Shown here piece after piece: positions 26,469-35,147 of a DNA stretch of 64,000 nucleotides. Origin of the DNA: Streptomyces sp. NBC_01304 (GTDB lineage: Bacteria; Actinomycetota; Actinomycetes; Streptomycetales; Streptomycetaceae); contig NZ_CP109055.1 in the NCBI RefSeq assembly GCF_035975855.1, positions 4,526,001-4,590,000 of the forward strand. The letters are read 5' to 3'. The notes below the pieces were generated by a model. It worked only from the letters and a program-made list of their open reading frames with translations, did no database searches and was not told where the DNA came from. The translations under genes were made by a program, and so were the position numbers. Within the stretch, counting starts at the first letter, position 1. Each line of letters starts with the position of its first letter.

Positions 26469-27107
26469 TCAACCCAGCAGCGTGCGCCCGATCCCCTCGA
26501 TCACGGCCGCCAACCCCGCCTCGAATCCGGCGTCGTGGTCCCGGAACATCTCGGCCCCGGCGGTCGCCGCAAGGGGGAACTCCGCGAGCCGTTCGGCGCG
26601 CGCGTCGAGGTCGTAGCCCTCGACTCCGGCGGCCGGGTCGGGACCCATGGCCTGCTCCTCGATGACGTAACCGATCGAGTAGCTGTACGCCGTGAACCAG
26701 GCCCGCGCCGCGGCGGCGGGGGCGAATCCGGACGCGGTCAGCACCCGCAGATGGGCCTCCATCGGCACCGCGTACGACATGTCCGTGAAGCGCGTACCGC
26801 TGTAGACCTTGGCGCCGTCGCGGTAACGCAGCAGGTGCTCGCGCAGCCCGCGCATCGCGCCGCCGAGCGCCTCGCGCCAGTCGGTGTCGGGGCCGAAGAC
26901 CAGATCCGCGGTCATCCGCCGCAGCATCTCCGTGGCCATCTCGTCGAGCAGCGCCTGCTTGTCCTTGAAGTGCCAGTACAGGGCGGGCGCCTTGACGTCG
27001 AGCTCCTTGGCGATGGCGCGCAGGGAGAGCCCTTCGAGGCCGACCTCGTTCAGGAGGCGGAGGGCGGTGTCGGCGACGCGCGCCCGGTCGATCTTCGCAG
27101 TGGCCAC
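26469..27107 (-). CDS. TetR-family repressor (TetR class C-terminal domain)
   Basis: A 212-residue regulator starting at GTG 27107. The DNA-binding domain is ALRLLNEVGLEGLSLRAIAKELDVKAPALYWHFKDKQALLDEM. The C-terminal part resembles the tetracycline-repressor ligand domain (about 80-205). It diverges from an FAD monooxygenase, and three CTTAACnnnGTTAAG-type sites lie between and within the two starts. It likely represses both genes until a ligand, perhaps an aromatic antibiotic, binds. Confidence 0.88.
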   Translation of the reverse strand: MATAKIDRARVADTALRLLNEVGLEGLSLRAIAKELDVKAPALYWHFKDKQALLDEMATEMLRRMTADLVFGPDTDWREALGGAMRGLREHLLRYRDGAKVYSGTRFTDMSYAVPMEAHLRVLTASGFAPAAAARAWFTAYSYSIGYVIEEQAMGPDPAAGVEGYDLDARAERLAEFPLAATAGAEMFRDHDAGFEAGLAAVIEGIGRTLLG

Positions 27108-27115
27108 CGACCAAA

Positions 27116-27190
27116 TCTAACACCGTTAAGGGTTGACAACTTAACAGCGTTAAGGGCACGCTTCGAGCCATGGAACTTAACGATGTTAAG
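27116..27190. promoter_or_regulatory. Three TetR operators CTTAACnnnGTTAAG
   Basis: Operator 1 (27116-27130) is imperfect in its left arm. Operator 2 (27140-27154) and operator 3 (27176-27190) are perfect 6-3-6 palindromes. Operator 2 overlaps the spacer downstream of a TTGACA box at 27133-27138; operator 3 lies inside codons 3-7 of the monooxygenase, where a bound repressor would block elongation. Confidence 0.7.
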
Positions 27191-28708
27191 GAAACAGGGG
27201 TCGATGTTCTGGTGGTCGGCGCAGGCCCCACCGGCCTCGCCCTCGCCGTCGATCTGGCCCGGCGCGGGGTGCGTGCGCTCGTCGTCGAGAAGGCGGCCGG
27301 GCTGTTCCCCGGCTCGCGCGGCAAGGGACTGCAGCCGCGCACCCTGGAGGTCTTCCACGACCTCGGCGTCATCGACGAGACCCTCGCCTCCGGCGCGCCC
27401 GCCCTGGTCGGCATGGCGTGGATCGGCGGGGAGCGGCAGGGCGAGCACGACGTGTTCGCGGACGACCTGATCGAGGCCACCCCGGACCGGCCGTACGCCG
27501 GCCGGCCCTGGATGCTGCCCCAGTGGCGCACCCAGGAGATCCTGCTCGCGCGGCTCCGACAGCTCGGCGGGGACGTCGAGTTCGGCACGGCGGTCGACGC
27601 CCTCACCCAGGACGCCGACGGGGTCACGGCCGAGCTGTCTACGGGCAGGGCCGTACGCGCCCGCTACGCCGTGGCGGCCGACGGCGGGCGGTCCACCGTG
27701 CGGGCGGGGCTCGGCATCGCCATGGCGGGCGAGGCGGTCGACCCGGCGCCGTCCCTGGTCGCCGATGTGCGCCTCGCGCCCGGCGCGCTCGACCGGGACA
27801 ACTGGCAGCTCTTCCCGGCCTCCCCGGAAGGCTTCCTCGCGCTCTACCCGCTGCCGGGGACCGCGGACTTCCAGTTGCAGGCCCAGTTCGCGGAGGCAGC
27901 CCCGGACTTCAAGGTGGACCTCTCGCTCGACGGCATACGCAAGCTCGTCGCGGCCCGCACTCCGCTCGCCGCCGAGGACGTCACCGAGGTCCGCTGGGCC
28001 TCCGACTTCCGCCCGCGCACCGGGCTCGCCGACCGTTTCCGGGCGGGGCGGGTCTTCCTCGCGGGGGACGCGGCGCACATCCACTCGCCGGCGGGCGGGC
28101 AGGGGCTGAACACGAGCGTGCAGGACGCGTACAACCTGGGCTGGAAGCTGGGCCTCGTGCTGCGGCACGGGGCGCCGGACGCCCTGCTCGACACGTACGA
28201 GGAGGAGCGCCGCCCCATCGCGGCGGACGTGCTCGGCCTGTCGACGCGGGTCCATCACGGCGAGACCAAGCGGGGGCGGGCGACCCAGCAGCTCGGCCTG
28301 GGCTATCGGGGGTCGTCGCTGTCGGTGGGCTCGGCGGGGGCCCTGGTGACGGGCGACCGGGCGCCGGACGGGGTGGTCGGCGGGGTGCGGCTCTTCGACG
28401 CGTTCCGCGGCCCGCGGTTCACGCTGCTCGCGGTCGGCGTCGGGGCCGGGTCCGAGGCCGAACTCCCCTCATTCGAGGGCGAGTTGGCGCGTACCGTACG
28501 CATCGCTGCCTACGACGCGTACGGCGTAGGACTCTTCCTCGTCCGGCCCGACGGATATCTCGGCTGGGCGGGCCAGGACCCGGCAGGGGCCGAGGACTAC
28601 CTGGCCCGGCTCGGCCCGCGCCCGGAACGGAATCAGTCGCCGTCGAGGAGAGTATCCACGGAGAGGTCGAGCGTGACACCCACGGATGCGGGGACGGGGA
28701 CGGCCTGA
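27170..28708 (+). CDS. FAD-dependent monooxygenase (PHBH / rifampicin monooxygenase type)
   Basis: A 512-residue class A flavoprotein hydroxylase, cytosolic. It shows the FAD GxGxxG (VLVVGAGPTGLALAVDLARRG), the DG motif (VAADGGRSTVRAGLGI), and the second FAD motif GRVFLAGDAAHIHSPAGGQGLNTSVQDAYNLGWKL (split here only for reading). The C-terminal part is thioredoxin-like. Such enzymes hydroxylate aromatic compounds with NAD(P)H and O2, often in antibiotic inactivation. It is controlled by the adjacent TetR. The last 76 bases run antisense into the Uma2 gene and encode an Arg/Ser/Thr-rich tail not expected for the family, so the original stop may have been lost. Confidence 0.87.
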   Translation: MELNDVKETGVDVLVVGAGPTGLALAVDLARRGVRALVVEKAAGLFPGSRGKGLQPRTLEVFHDLGVIDETLASGAPALVGMAWIGGERQGEHDVFADDLIEATPDRPYAGRPWMLPQWRTQEILLARLRQLGGDVEFGTAVDALTQDADGVTAELSTGRAVRARYAVAADGGRSTVRAGLGIAMAGEAVDPAPSLVADVRLAPGALDRDNWQLFPASPEGFLALYPLPGTADFQLQAQFAEAAPDFKVDLSLDGIRKLVAARTPLAAEDVTEVRWASDFRPRTGLADRFRAGRVFLAGDAAHIHSPAGGQGLNTSVQDAYNLGWKLGLVLRHGAPDALLDTYEEERRPIAADVLGLSTRVHHGETKRGRATQQLGLGYRGSSLSVGSAGALVTGDRAPDGVVGGVRLFDAFRGPRFTLLAVGVGAGSEAELPSFEGELARTVRIAAYDAYGVGLFLVRPDGYLGWAGQDPAGAEDYLARLGPRPERNQSPSRRVSTERSSVTPTDAGTGTA

Positions 28709-29211
28709 CCTCGCTTGTAGCAGGAACGAGTTCCGTACTCATCCCCGTGGGGGCCCGAGTACATCAGGACCTCGTCGTGCTTGCGGTCGACGACGAGGTA
28801 TGCGGGGATGCCGGCCCTGGCATACGTCTCGACCTTCGTCACCAGATCGTTGCCCCAGTTCGACGAGGTCACTTCCATGACCAGGCGGAACACATGAGGG
28901 GCGTAGCAGTTCTTCTCCACCAGCTCGTCCCTGTAGTCCTCGTCGACGACGGAGAAGTCGGGCACTGCGTAGTCGTCCGGTCCGGTGGGCAGCCAGAGGC
29001 CGATGCCCTGCAGGTAGCGAAGGCCTGCCTCGCGGGCTCCCGCCTTGTGAAGCTCCACGGTCACCCAGGAGAGTGTGTTCCGGTGCGAACCGTCCGGCGG
29101 CGGTGTCGCAACGATGCTCCCGTTGAGGATCTCCACCCGGTGCCCGGGCAGCTCTTCCCAGAGGCGGTCAGCAGCTTCGGTAAGCGACGTCTCGTGCACA
29201 GTCACGGCCAC
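28633..29211 (-). CDS. Uma2-family protein, copy 3
   Basis: A 192-residue Uma2 protein, closely paralogous to the gene at 16507: HETSLTEAADRLWEELPGHR, ATPPPDGSHR, YAVPDFSVVDEDY, FRLVMEVTSSNWGNDLVTK and IPAYLVVDRKHDEV. The GTG at 29211 follows AAGGAGG by 5 nt. Its 3' end overlaps the convergent monooxygenase gene by 76 nt. It shares an upstream 18-bp element with the other copy. Confidence 0.82.
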   Translation of the reverse strand: MAVTVHETSLTEAADRLWEELPGHRVEILNGSIVATPPPDGSHRNTLSWVTVELHKAGAREAGLRYLQGIGLWLPTGPDDYAVPDFSVVDEDYRDELVEKNCYAPHVFRLVMEVTSSNWGNDLVTKVETYARAGIPAYLVVDRKHDEVLMYSGPHGDEYGTRSCYKRGQAVPVPASVGVTLDLSVDTLLDGD

Positions 29212-29271
29212 AGCAGCCTCCTTTCGGGAACACTCTCCTTGAGAGTAACCGGGGGCGCCGGAGTTCCGCCC

Positions 29272-29289
29272 GGGATCACCCGTTCGAGG
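29272..29289 (-). repeat. Conserved Uma2 upstream element, copy 2
   Basis: On the minus strand this reads CCTCGAACGGGTGATCCC, identical to 16427-16444 and at nearly the same distance from the GTG start. Confidence 0.5.
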
Positions 29290-29327
29290 CCCCGACGCCC
29301 GGGCACCCACTCAGCCGCAACCCTGGA

Positions 29328-30908
29328 CTAGAACGCGTCCGTGGGCACGTAAGTCCCCCACACCTCCCGCAGCGCATCACAGACCTCGCCGACCGTGGCC
29401 TTCGCCTTGAGCGCGTCCTTCATCGGGTAGAGGACGTTCGCCTCGCCCTTCGCCGCGTCCTGCAGCGCCACCAGCGCCGCGTCCACGGCGGCCTGGTCGC
29501 GCTCGGCACGCAGCTTGGCGAGACGTTCCGCCTGCTGGGCCTCGATCGCCGGGTCGACGCGAAGCGGCTCGTACGGCTCCTCGGCATCCAGCTGGAAGCG
29601 GTTGACGCCGACGACGACGCGCTCGCCGGAGTCGGTCTCCTGGGCGATGCGATAGGCGCTGCGCTCGATCTCGTTCTTCTGGAAGCCGTGCTCGATGGCG
29701 CTGACCGCGCCGCCCAAGTCCTCGACGCGCTCCATGAGTTGAAGGGCAGCCGCTTCCACGTCGTCCGTCATCTTCTCGACGACGTAACTGCCGGCGAAGG
29801 GGTCGACGGTCGCCGTCACATCGGTCTCGTACGCGAGTACCTGCTGCGTACGCAGGGCGAGGCGGGCGCTCTTGTCGGTCGGCAGCGCGATGGCCTCGTC
29901 GAAGGAATTGGTGTGCAGCGACTGCGTACCGCCGAGGACCGCGGCGAGGCCCTGGACGGCGACGCGGACCAGGTTCACCTCGGGCTGCTGGGCGGTGAGC
30001 TGGACGCCCGCGGTCTGGGTGTGGAAGCGGAGCATCAGCGACTTGGGGTTCTTGGCGCCGAACTCGTCCCGCATGACGCGCGCCCAAATCCTGCGCGCGG
30101 CGCGGAACTTGGCGACCTCCTCCAGGATCGTCGTGCGCGCGACGAAGAAGAAGGACAGCCGGGGGGCGAAGTCGTCGACATCCATGCCGGCGGCCACGGC
30201 GGTACGTACGTACTCGATGCCGTCCGCGAGTGTGAAGGCGATCTCCTGCGCGGGCGAGGCACCCGCCTCGGCCATGTGATAGCCGGAGATCGAGATGGTG
30301 TTCCACTTCGGGATCTCGGCCTTGCAGTACTTGAAGATGTCGGCGATCAGACGCAGCGAGGGCTTCGGCGGGAAGATGTACGTCCCGCGCGCGATGTACT
30401 CCTTGAGCACGTCGTTCTGGATGGTGCCGGTGAGCTGGTCGGCCGGGACGCCCTGCTCCTCGCCGACGAGTTGGTAGAGGAGGAGGAGCAGCGCGCCGGG
30501 GGCGTTGATGGTCATCGACGTCGAGACCTTGTCCAGCGGGATGCCGCCGAACAGGATCCGCATGTCCTCGATCGAGTCGATGGCGACCCCGACCTTGCCG
30601 ACCTCGCCGGAGGCGATCGCGGCGTCGGAGTCGTGGCCCATCTGGGTCGGCAGGTCGAAGGCGACGGACAGGCCCATGGTGCCGTTGGCGATCAGCTGCT
30701 TGTAGCGGGCGTTGGACTCGACGGCCGTACCGAAACCGGCGTACTGGCGCATCGTCCACGGGCGTCCCGTGTACATCGACGGGTACACGCCCCGGGTGAA
30801 GGGGTACTTGCCGGGTTCGCCGAGCTTGTCGGCCGGGTCCCAGCCCTGGAGGGCGTCCGGCCCGTAGACCGGCTCGATGGGCAGTCCCGATTCGGACTCG
30901 CGCGCCAT
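29328..30908 (-). CDS. Methylmalonyl-CoA mutase-type large subunit without B12-binding domain
   Basis: A 526-residue acyl-CoA mutase TIM barrel, cytosolic. It has [18 protein letters not shown] near residue 55, [48 protein letters not shown] and [17 protein letters not shown]. The Tyr in RQYAGF and the Arg in KPSLR, which contact the free carboxyl of methylmalonyl-CoA, are both kept, unlike isobutyryl-CoA mutase (Phe/Gln). The C-terminal cobalamin-binding domain of full-length mutases (about 700 residues) is missing, so a separate small subunit is needed; none is in this window. Start ATG 30908, with GGAGG 10 nt upstream. Confidence 0.88.
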   Translation of the reverse strand: MARESESGLPIEPVYGPDALQGWDPADKLGEPGKYPFTRGVYPSMYTGRPWTMRQYAGFGTAVESNARYKQLIANGTMGLSVAFDLPTQMGHDSDAAIASGEVGKVGVAIDSIEDMRILFGGIPLDKVSTSMTINAPGALLLLLYQLVGEEQGVPADQLTGTIQNDVLKEYIARGTYIFPPKPSLRLIADIFKYCKAEIPKWNTISISGYHMAEAGASPAQEIAFTLADGIEYVRTAVAAGMDVDDFAPRLSFFFVARTTILEEVAKFRAARRIWARVMRDEFGAKNPKSLMLRFHTQTAGVQLTAQQPEVNLVRVAVQGLAAVLGGTQSLHTNSFDEAIALPTDKSARLALRTQQVLAYETDVTATVDPFAGSYVVEKMTDDVEAAALQLMERVEDLGGAVSAIEHGFQKNEIERSAYRIAQETDSGERVVVGVNRFQLDAEEPYEPLRVDPAIEAQQAERLAKLRAERDQAAVDAALVALQDAAKGEANVLYPMKDALKAKATVGEVCDALREVWGTYVPTDAF

Positions 30909-31139
30909 GTTTGCTGTGCCTCCCACTAGAGCTGCTCGCTGCTTGCTCGTTGGTTACTCGCTGGTAATGACGACCCTCGCGACGGACTGTAGCGGCGGGC
31001 GTGCGCCGGGTGGAGAGCCGCCGGCTGGGAGCTTGCTCACAGATCGCTCGCAGATCACCGGACCGCGGGGCGGGTGTTCGCAACCAATCATGCGCGGGAA
31101 CCATCTCTTAGGGACACAGGACAACGTCGGGGGGACCAG

Positions 31140-31964
31140 ATGCGTCACATATCGGGCATACGGAGAGCGGTTGCGGCCGCCGTGGTGGTGGCGGCGGCCG
31201 CCACGAGCTGCACCGTCCAGCCGTCGGACGGCACCGGCAACGGCGCCGGCAAGCAGCAGCCGGACGCGAAGCCGTCGGCGACGGCCCCCGACGGCAAGCC
31301 GTCCAAGAGCCCCTCCTCCAAGCCCGATGCCCAAGAGGCCCTGCTCTCCCCCGGCGACGAGGGCAAGCAGGTGCGCGAACTGCAGGCCCGGTTGCGGCAG
31401 ATCGCCTGGTACTTCCAGTACCCGAACGGGAAGTACGACGCCGCCACCGTCAAGGCCGTCAAGGGCTTCCAGGAGAAGCGGGGCCTGGCCAAGACCGGCG
31501 ACACGGACCCGGTGACGATGAAGAAGCTGGTCGGCATGACCAGCAAGCCCGGCTACTTCGAGCTGTACGCGGGCGGGGACCAGCCGCCCGCCAAGCCGGA
31601 CAAGCGCTGCCTCACGGGCCGGGTGCTGTGCATCAGCAAGAGCAGCCGGACGCTGAGCTGGATGATCGACGGCAAGGTCGTCTCGACGGTCGACGTCCGC
31701 TTCGGCTCGCAGTACACGCCCACGCGCGAGGGCGTGTTCAGCGTCTACTGGAAGTCCCGGCACCACGTCTCGACGCTGTACGACACCCCCATGCCGTACG
31801 CGATGTTCTTCAGCGGCGGCCAGGCGGTGCACTACTCGTCGGACTTCGCGGCGCGGGGGTACGGCGGGGCGTCGCACGGATGCGTGAATGTGCGGAACGA
31901 GGGGAAGATCGCGGCGCTCTTCGGCCAGGTGCAGAAGGGCGACAAGGTCGTCATCTACTGGTGA
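31140..31964 (+). CDS. L,D-transpeptidase lipoprotein with peptidoglycan-binding domain
   Basis: A 274-residue lipoprotein. The signal peptide ends in the lipobox A-A-T-S-C (Cys about residue 24), followed by a Lys/Pro/Ser linker, a PG_binding_1 domain (SPGDEGKQVRELQARLRQIA, residues about 78-135) and a YkuD L,D-transpeptidase domain. The active site is complete: His231 and S-H-G-C-V-N with Cys248. It forms 3-3 cross-links or attaches proteins to the wall at the outer membrane face. ATG 31140 follows a GGGGGGAC ribosome site. A strong terminator follows. Confidence 0.92.
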   Translation: MRHISGIRRAVAAAVVVAAAATSCTVQPSDGTGNGAGKQQPDAKPSATAPDGKPSKSPSSKPDAQEALLSPGDEGKQVRELQARLRQIAWYFQYPNGKYDAATVKAVKGFQEKRGLAKTGDTDPVTMKKLVGMTSKPGYFELYAGGDQPPAKPDKRCLTGRVLCISKSSRTLSWMIDGKVVSTVDVRFGSQYTPTREGVFSVYWKSRHHVSTLYDTPMPYAMFFSGGQAVHYSSDFAARGYGGASHGCVNVRNEGKIAALFGQVQKGDKVVIYW

Positions 31965-32005
31965 GCCCCGGCCGGGGGCCTGGTTTTAGTGGCCCTGGTT
32001 TTAGT

Positions 32006-32044
32006 GGCAGGGGTGGGACCGGGGGAACGTGTCCCACCCCTGCC
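32006..32044 (+). terminator. Strong hairpin terminator after the L,D-transpeptidase
   Basis: GGCAGGGGTGGGAC (32006-32019) pairs perfectly with GTCCCACCCCTGCC (32031-32044) across an 11-nt loop. Just before it, TGGTTTTAGTGGC is tandemly repeated (31981-31993 and 31996-32008). It also lies downstream of the convergent membrane-partner gene. Confidence 0.8.
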
Positions 32045-32144
32045 TGTGCACTGAGCCGTGGGGTACGGGGGGAACCCCGGCTCCTGTGCAGTGGGCCGAT
32101 GACCAGTCGGCTCACTTGATACTGCGCCGCGAGGCCGAAAAGTG

Positions 32145-33317
32145 TCACACCCCTTGCGAGGTGGTGGCCCTGGGCGTCGCGGCCGGGGTGGCAGCAGGGG
32201 TCTCGACCGGGGTCGAGTAGGTCGGGTCGGGGTCCGCGGGGGCGCCGGCCGAGCCGTTGCTCTCGTGGTGGTTGCCGCTGCCCACGCTGCTGGAGGAGCC
32301 GCCGGCGTAGCCGTCACCGGGGCCGTCCCCGACGCCGAACTGCGGGTCGGTGCCGTCCCCGTCGTCGCCCTTGCCCTTGTCGGGCTTGTCGTCGGCCGCA
32401 TCGAGCACCCGGTCACAGAAGCGCCGTACCCGCTCGGCGCCGCCCGCCGCCCGCTCCAGGCGTTTCTTGCTCTCGGGGTCCAGGGTGCCGTTGCGGTAGG
32501 CGCGGCAGGCGGCGATGGCACGCTCGGCCCATTTGCCCTTGTCGCCCTCGTCCTTACCGTCTCCGGTGGGCTGCCGTCCGGCCTCCGAGGAGGGTGCGCC
32601 ACCCGGTGTGGCCTGCCCGCCCGGCGCCTGCGAAGAGGCTTTGCCGTCCGGCGACTCGGAGGCCTCGCCCGCGAGTCCGGGCTTGGAGATGTCCGGCCGC
32701 GGGGACTCCTGCGCGGAGGGCGTCGCTTCGGCGGACACGGTGGCGCCGGGCTGCGGCGCCTCCCGCCCGCCGAAAGGGGTCGGGATCACCCCGGCGCCGG
32801 CCGCCACGGCGACCCCACCGAGCGTGCAGGCGGCGACCACCGCGGCCAGACCGAAGCGCATGGGCCGGCCCCAGCGGGTGCGCGGGGCGGCGGCCGGTGC
32901 GCGGCCGATCCGGACGGCGCCGGTCTCGGCCGCACTTTCCGCCCGGGCCGCGTCGGCCGCACGGACGGCGTTCGCGACGCGGAACGCGGCCAACGCGGCG
33001 GCCTCGCCCGGGAGTTCACCGGCCGAGAGGTCGCCGGACGGATGGCCGGTGTCGTGGGCGGGGGCCGCGTCGTGCCGGGCCCCGGCGGGCACGGGGTGCT
33101 GTTCGTCTTGGGAGTGCCGGGAGTGCTGGGAGTGCTGGGGGTGGTGGTGAGGGTGGTGGGGCGCGGCCGGGCGACGTACGGTGCGTACGGAATCGAGCAG
33201 TTCGGCCAGCCGCTCCGCCTGTTTGCGCTCATGACCGTCGACGGCGTCGAGGGGCTCGCCACGGAGCAAACGCTCCGCCGCGTCCTCACTCAGCCACTTG
33301 AAGTGCTCGTCGGCCAT
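32145..33317 (-). CDS. Membrane-anchored putative anti-sigma partner 1 (two-Cys extracellular domain)
   Basis: 390 residues from ATG 33317, which shares a base with the sigma stop (TGATG; a GTG one codon up is also possible). The cytoplasmic N-terminus (about 150 residues, with FKWLSEDAAERLLRGE and a His/Gln-rich stretch) is followed by one membrane helix (MRFGLAAVVAACTLGGVAVAAGAG). A long Pro/Ser/Gly linker leads to a small domain with two Cys (AIAACRAYRNG ... RLERAAGGAERVRRFCDRVL). There is no HxxxCxxC zinc anti-sigma motif. The gene is coupled to the ECF sigma gene and is probably its membrane regulator. Confidence 0.7.
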   Translation of the reverse strand: MADEHFKWLSEDAAERLLRGEPLDAVDGHERKQAERLAELLDSVRTVRRPAAPHHPHHHPQHSQHSRHSQDEQHPVPAGARHDAAPAHDTGHPSGDLSAGELPGEAAALAAFRVANAVRAADAARAESAAETGAVRIGRAPAAAPRTRWGRPMRFGLAAVVAACTLGGVAVAAGAGVIPTPFGGREAPQPGATVSAEATPSAQESPRPDISKPGLAGEASESPDGKASSQAPGGQATPGGAPSSEAGRQPTGDGKDEGDKGKWAERAIAACRAYRNGTLDPESKKRLERAAGGAERVRRFCDRVLDAADDKPDKGKGDDGDGTDPQFGVGDGPGDGYAGGSSSSVGSGNHHESNGSAGAPADPDPTYSTPVETPAATPAATPRATTSQGV

Positions 33318-33997
33318 CACATGTCCTTCTGCGTCCGCGACCGCGAATGCGTCACACCCGCCGAGGTCACCGCGCGCCTGCGATGCGCCCTTTGCGGTGG
33401 TACGCCCTCCAGCGTGCCGTCGGCGTTCGGGTTCTCCCCGAGCAGCTCGGCCAGCCGCTTCAGGCCCCGGTGCGCGGCGGTGCGTACGGCTCCCGGACGC
33501 TTGCCGAGCGTCTGGGCCGCGCTCTTCGCGTCGAGCCCGACGACCACGCGCAGCACGACGGCCTCGGCCTGGTCCTGCGGGAGCTGGGAGATCAGGGCCA
33601 GGGTGTCGCCGGTGGCCAGGGCCTCCATCGCCTCGCCCGCGGTGTCCGACTCTGCGGGCTTTGCGGTGAGTTCGTCCTCGTCGCCGCCGATCGCGGGGCG
33701 GCGGCCGCGCATGCGGATGTGGTCGAGCGCGCGATTTCGGGCGATGCGGGCGGCCCAGCCCCGGAAGCGGTCGGCGTCGCCGCTGAACCGGTCGAGGTCG
33801 CGGGCGATCTGCAGCCAGGCCTCCGAGGCCACGTCCTCGGCGTCGTGATCCCCGACGAGGGTGCGTATATAGCCCAACAACCGCGGGTGCACTGCGCGGT
33901 ACACAGAACGGAACGCGGTCTCGTCCCCATCCTGTGCCGCTAGCACCGCGGTGGTCAGCTCCGCGTCGTCCCCCAGCACGTCCCTCATCCCGCCCAT
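33317..33997 (-). CDS. ECF sigma factor 1
   Basis: An ECF sigma factor of 226 residues. Region 2 carries GYIRTLVGDHDAEDVASEAW and WAARIARNRALDHIRMRGRR; region 4 has LISQLPQDQAEAVVLRVVVGLDAKSAAQTLGKRPGAVRTAAHRGL. The C-terminus is basic. The start is set at ATG 33997; a second ATG at 33987 is equally possible because neither has a clear ribosome site. Its stop overlaps the membrane-partner start. It is paralogous to the sigma gene at 35144, and each is followed by a similar partner. Confidence 0.87.
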   Translation of the reverse strand: MGGMRDVLGDDAELTTAVLAAQDGDETAFRSVYRAVHPRLLGYIRTLVGDHDAEDVASEAWLQIARDLDRFSGDADRFRGWAARIARNRALDHIRMRGRRPAIGGDEDELTAKPAESDTAGEAMEALATGDTLALISQLPQDQAEAVVLRVVVGLDAKSAAQTLGKRPGAVRTAAHRGLKRLAELLGENPNADGTLEGVPPQRAHRRRAVTSAGVTHSRSRTQKDM

Positions 33998-34271
33998 GTC
34001 GCAGTCGGCGCGAACCAGCACGCTACGGCCTGAATGGGGCTCCCGTCCATGTCGGAACGGCCTCACATCGATGTTTGTACAACCTGCAACTATCGGGTGA
34101 CGCAGCGCGGTGTGACAGAAACCGCATGCATGGCGCTGATGTAAGTACGGACCGCATGCCGGTCCGCCCGTGCGACGACCGGGGCCTCTCCTGTGGGGGG
34201 TGGCGGCCCCGGTCGTTCGCTCTGCGGGTTGGCGGGGTTGGCTGCTGCCGGCCGGTGCGGCTGGTTGCTTG

Positions 34272-35147
34272 TCACCTGCGGGTCGGTGGGGGCTGGTCGC
34301 GCAGTTCCCCGCGCCCCTTCGGGGCGCCCACTTCGTCGGCGCAGAACGCCGGCACGTCGGCCTCCCCTCCCGCCGCCTCGACCAGGCGCTGCCAAGCCGT
34401 CGCGTCGATCGCGGCCCCTCGGCCCTCGACCTTGGCGAAGGCCCAGCACAGCGCTTCCAGGTCCTGGGCGGGTGCGGCCTGTGACGGGCGCTGTGGGTGG
34501 AGGGGGTCCTTGGTGGCGTCCGGGGCCTTGGAGGCCGAAGGGCGGGGCGAGGTCGCGGGGGTCGTCGGCTCACTGGAAGGCGCCGTGGGGGACGTAGCGA
34601 CTGGAGGCGAACTCTTCGGCTCAGCAAGGGACTTGGGCTCTTGTTCTTCATCCGCGGGCGCGCCGATGCCCGCCACCGCCACGCCGCCGACCGTCAGCCC
34701 CGCGAGCAACGCGCCGACCGTGGCCCGCACCGCGAACCGCTGCCGGGGCGAGCGCGGCCGCCAGTCGTCGCGCCGCCGGGGGCGCGCCGCGAGCGCGCCG
34801 GAATCACGGGCGGCCCGGAAGGCACCGAGCGCCTCGGTCAGGGCGTGGTCGTCGGGGTCGGGGTCGGTGGGACGGGCCACGGCCTGGAACAGCTCGCCGA
34901 GCGCGGGCCGTTCGGCACGTACGCTCCGCCCTTCGGGCCCGTCCGCCACTTCGGCCAGCACGGCGTCGAGGCGCGGGTCCTCCGGGTGGTCGCCGGCACC
35001 GGCGTCGGCACCTGCGCCTGAGCCCGCGCCTTCGCCGTCGCCTTCACTTTCGCCGGGCAGAACGCGCTCAACGTGCTCGCCCTGGCACGCCTGGCGCACC
35101 TCGGGCTCGTCCGCTTCTCCGCGTGGCCGAAATTCGTTGGCACTCAT
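34272..35147 (-). CDS. Membrane-anchored putative anti-sigma partner 2, C-terminus made from a dispersed repeat
   Basis: A 291-residue paralogue of the protein at 32145: acidic cytoplasmic N-terminus, one membrane helix (FAVRATVGALLAGLTVGGVAVAG), Pro/Ser/Thr linker, and an extracytoplasmic domain with two Cys (EALCWAFAKVEG ... RLVEAAGGEADVPAFCADEV). The ATG at 35147 overlaps the sigma stop (ATGA). The last 17 or so residues (APKGRGELRDQPPPTRR) are encoded by a Streptomyces dispersed palindrome (34276-34329), so the original C-terminus was probably replaced. Confidence 0.7.
   Translation of the reverse strand: MSANEFRPRGEADEPEVRQACQGEHVERVLPGESEGDGEGAGSGAGADAGAGDHPEDPRLDAVLAEVADGPEGRSVRAERPALGELFQAVARPTDPDPDDHALTEALGAFRAARDSGALAARPRRRDDWRPRSPRQRFAVRATVGALLAGLTVGGVAVAGIGAPADEEQEPKSLAEPKSSPPVATSPTAPSSEPTTPATSPRPSASKAPDATKDPLHPQRPSQAAPAQDLEALCWAFAKVEGRGAAIDATAWQRLVEAAGGEADVPAFCADEVGAPKGRGELRDQPPPTRR
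34276..34329. repeat. Dispersed Streptomyces repeat (GCGCAGTTCCCCGCGCCCC type)
   Basis: GGTCGCGCAGTTCCCCGCGC followed by CCCTTCGGGGCGCCC is a repeat I recognise from many Streptomyces intergenic regions, containing a GGGCGCCCCGAAGGGGCGC hairpin. Here it covers the stop and last codons of the membrane-partner gene and doubles as its terminator. Confidence 0.65.
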
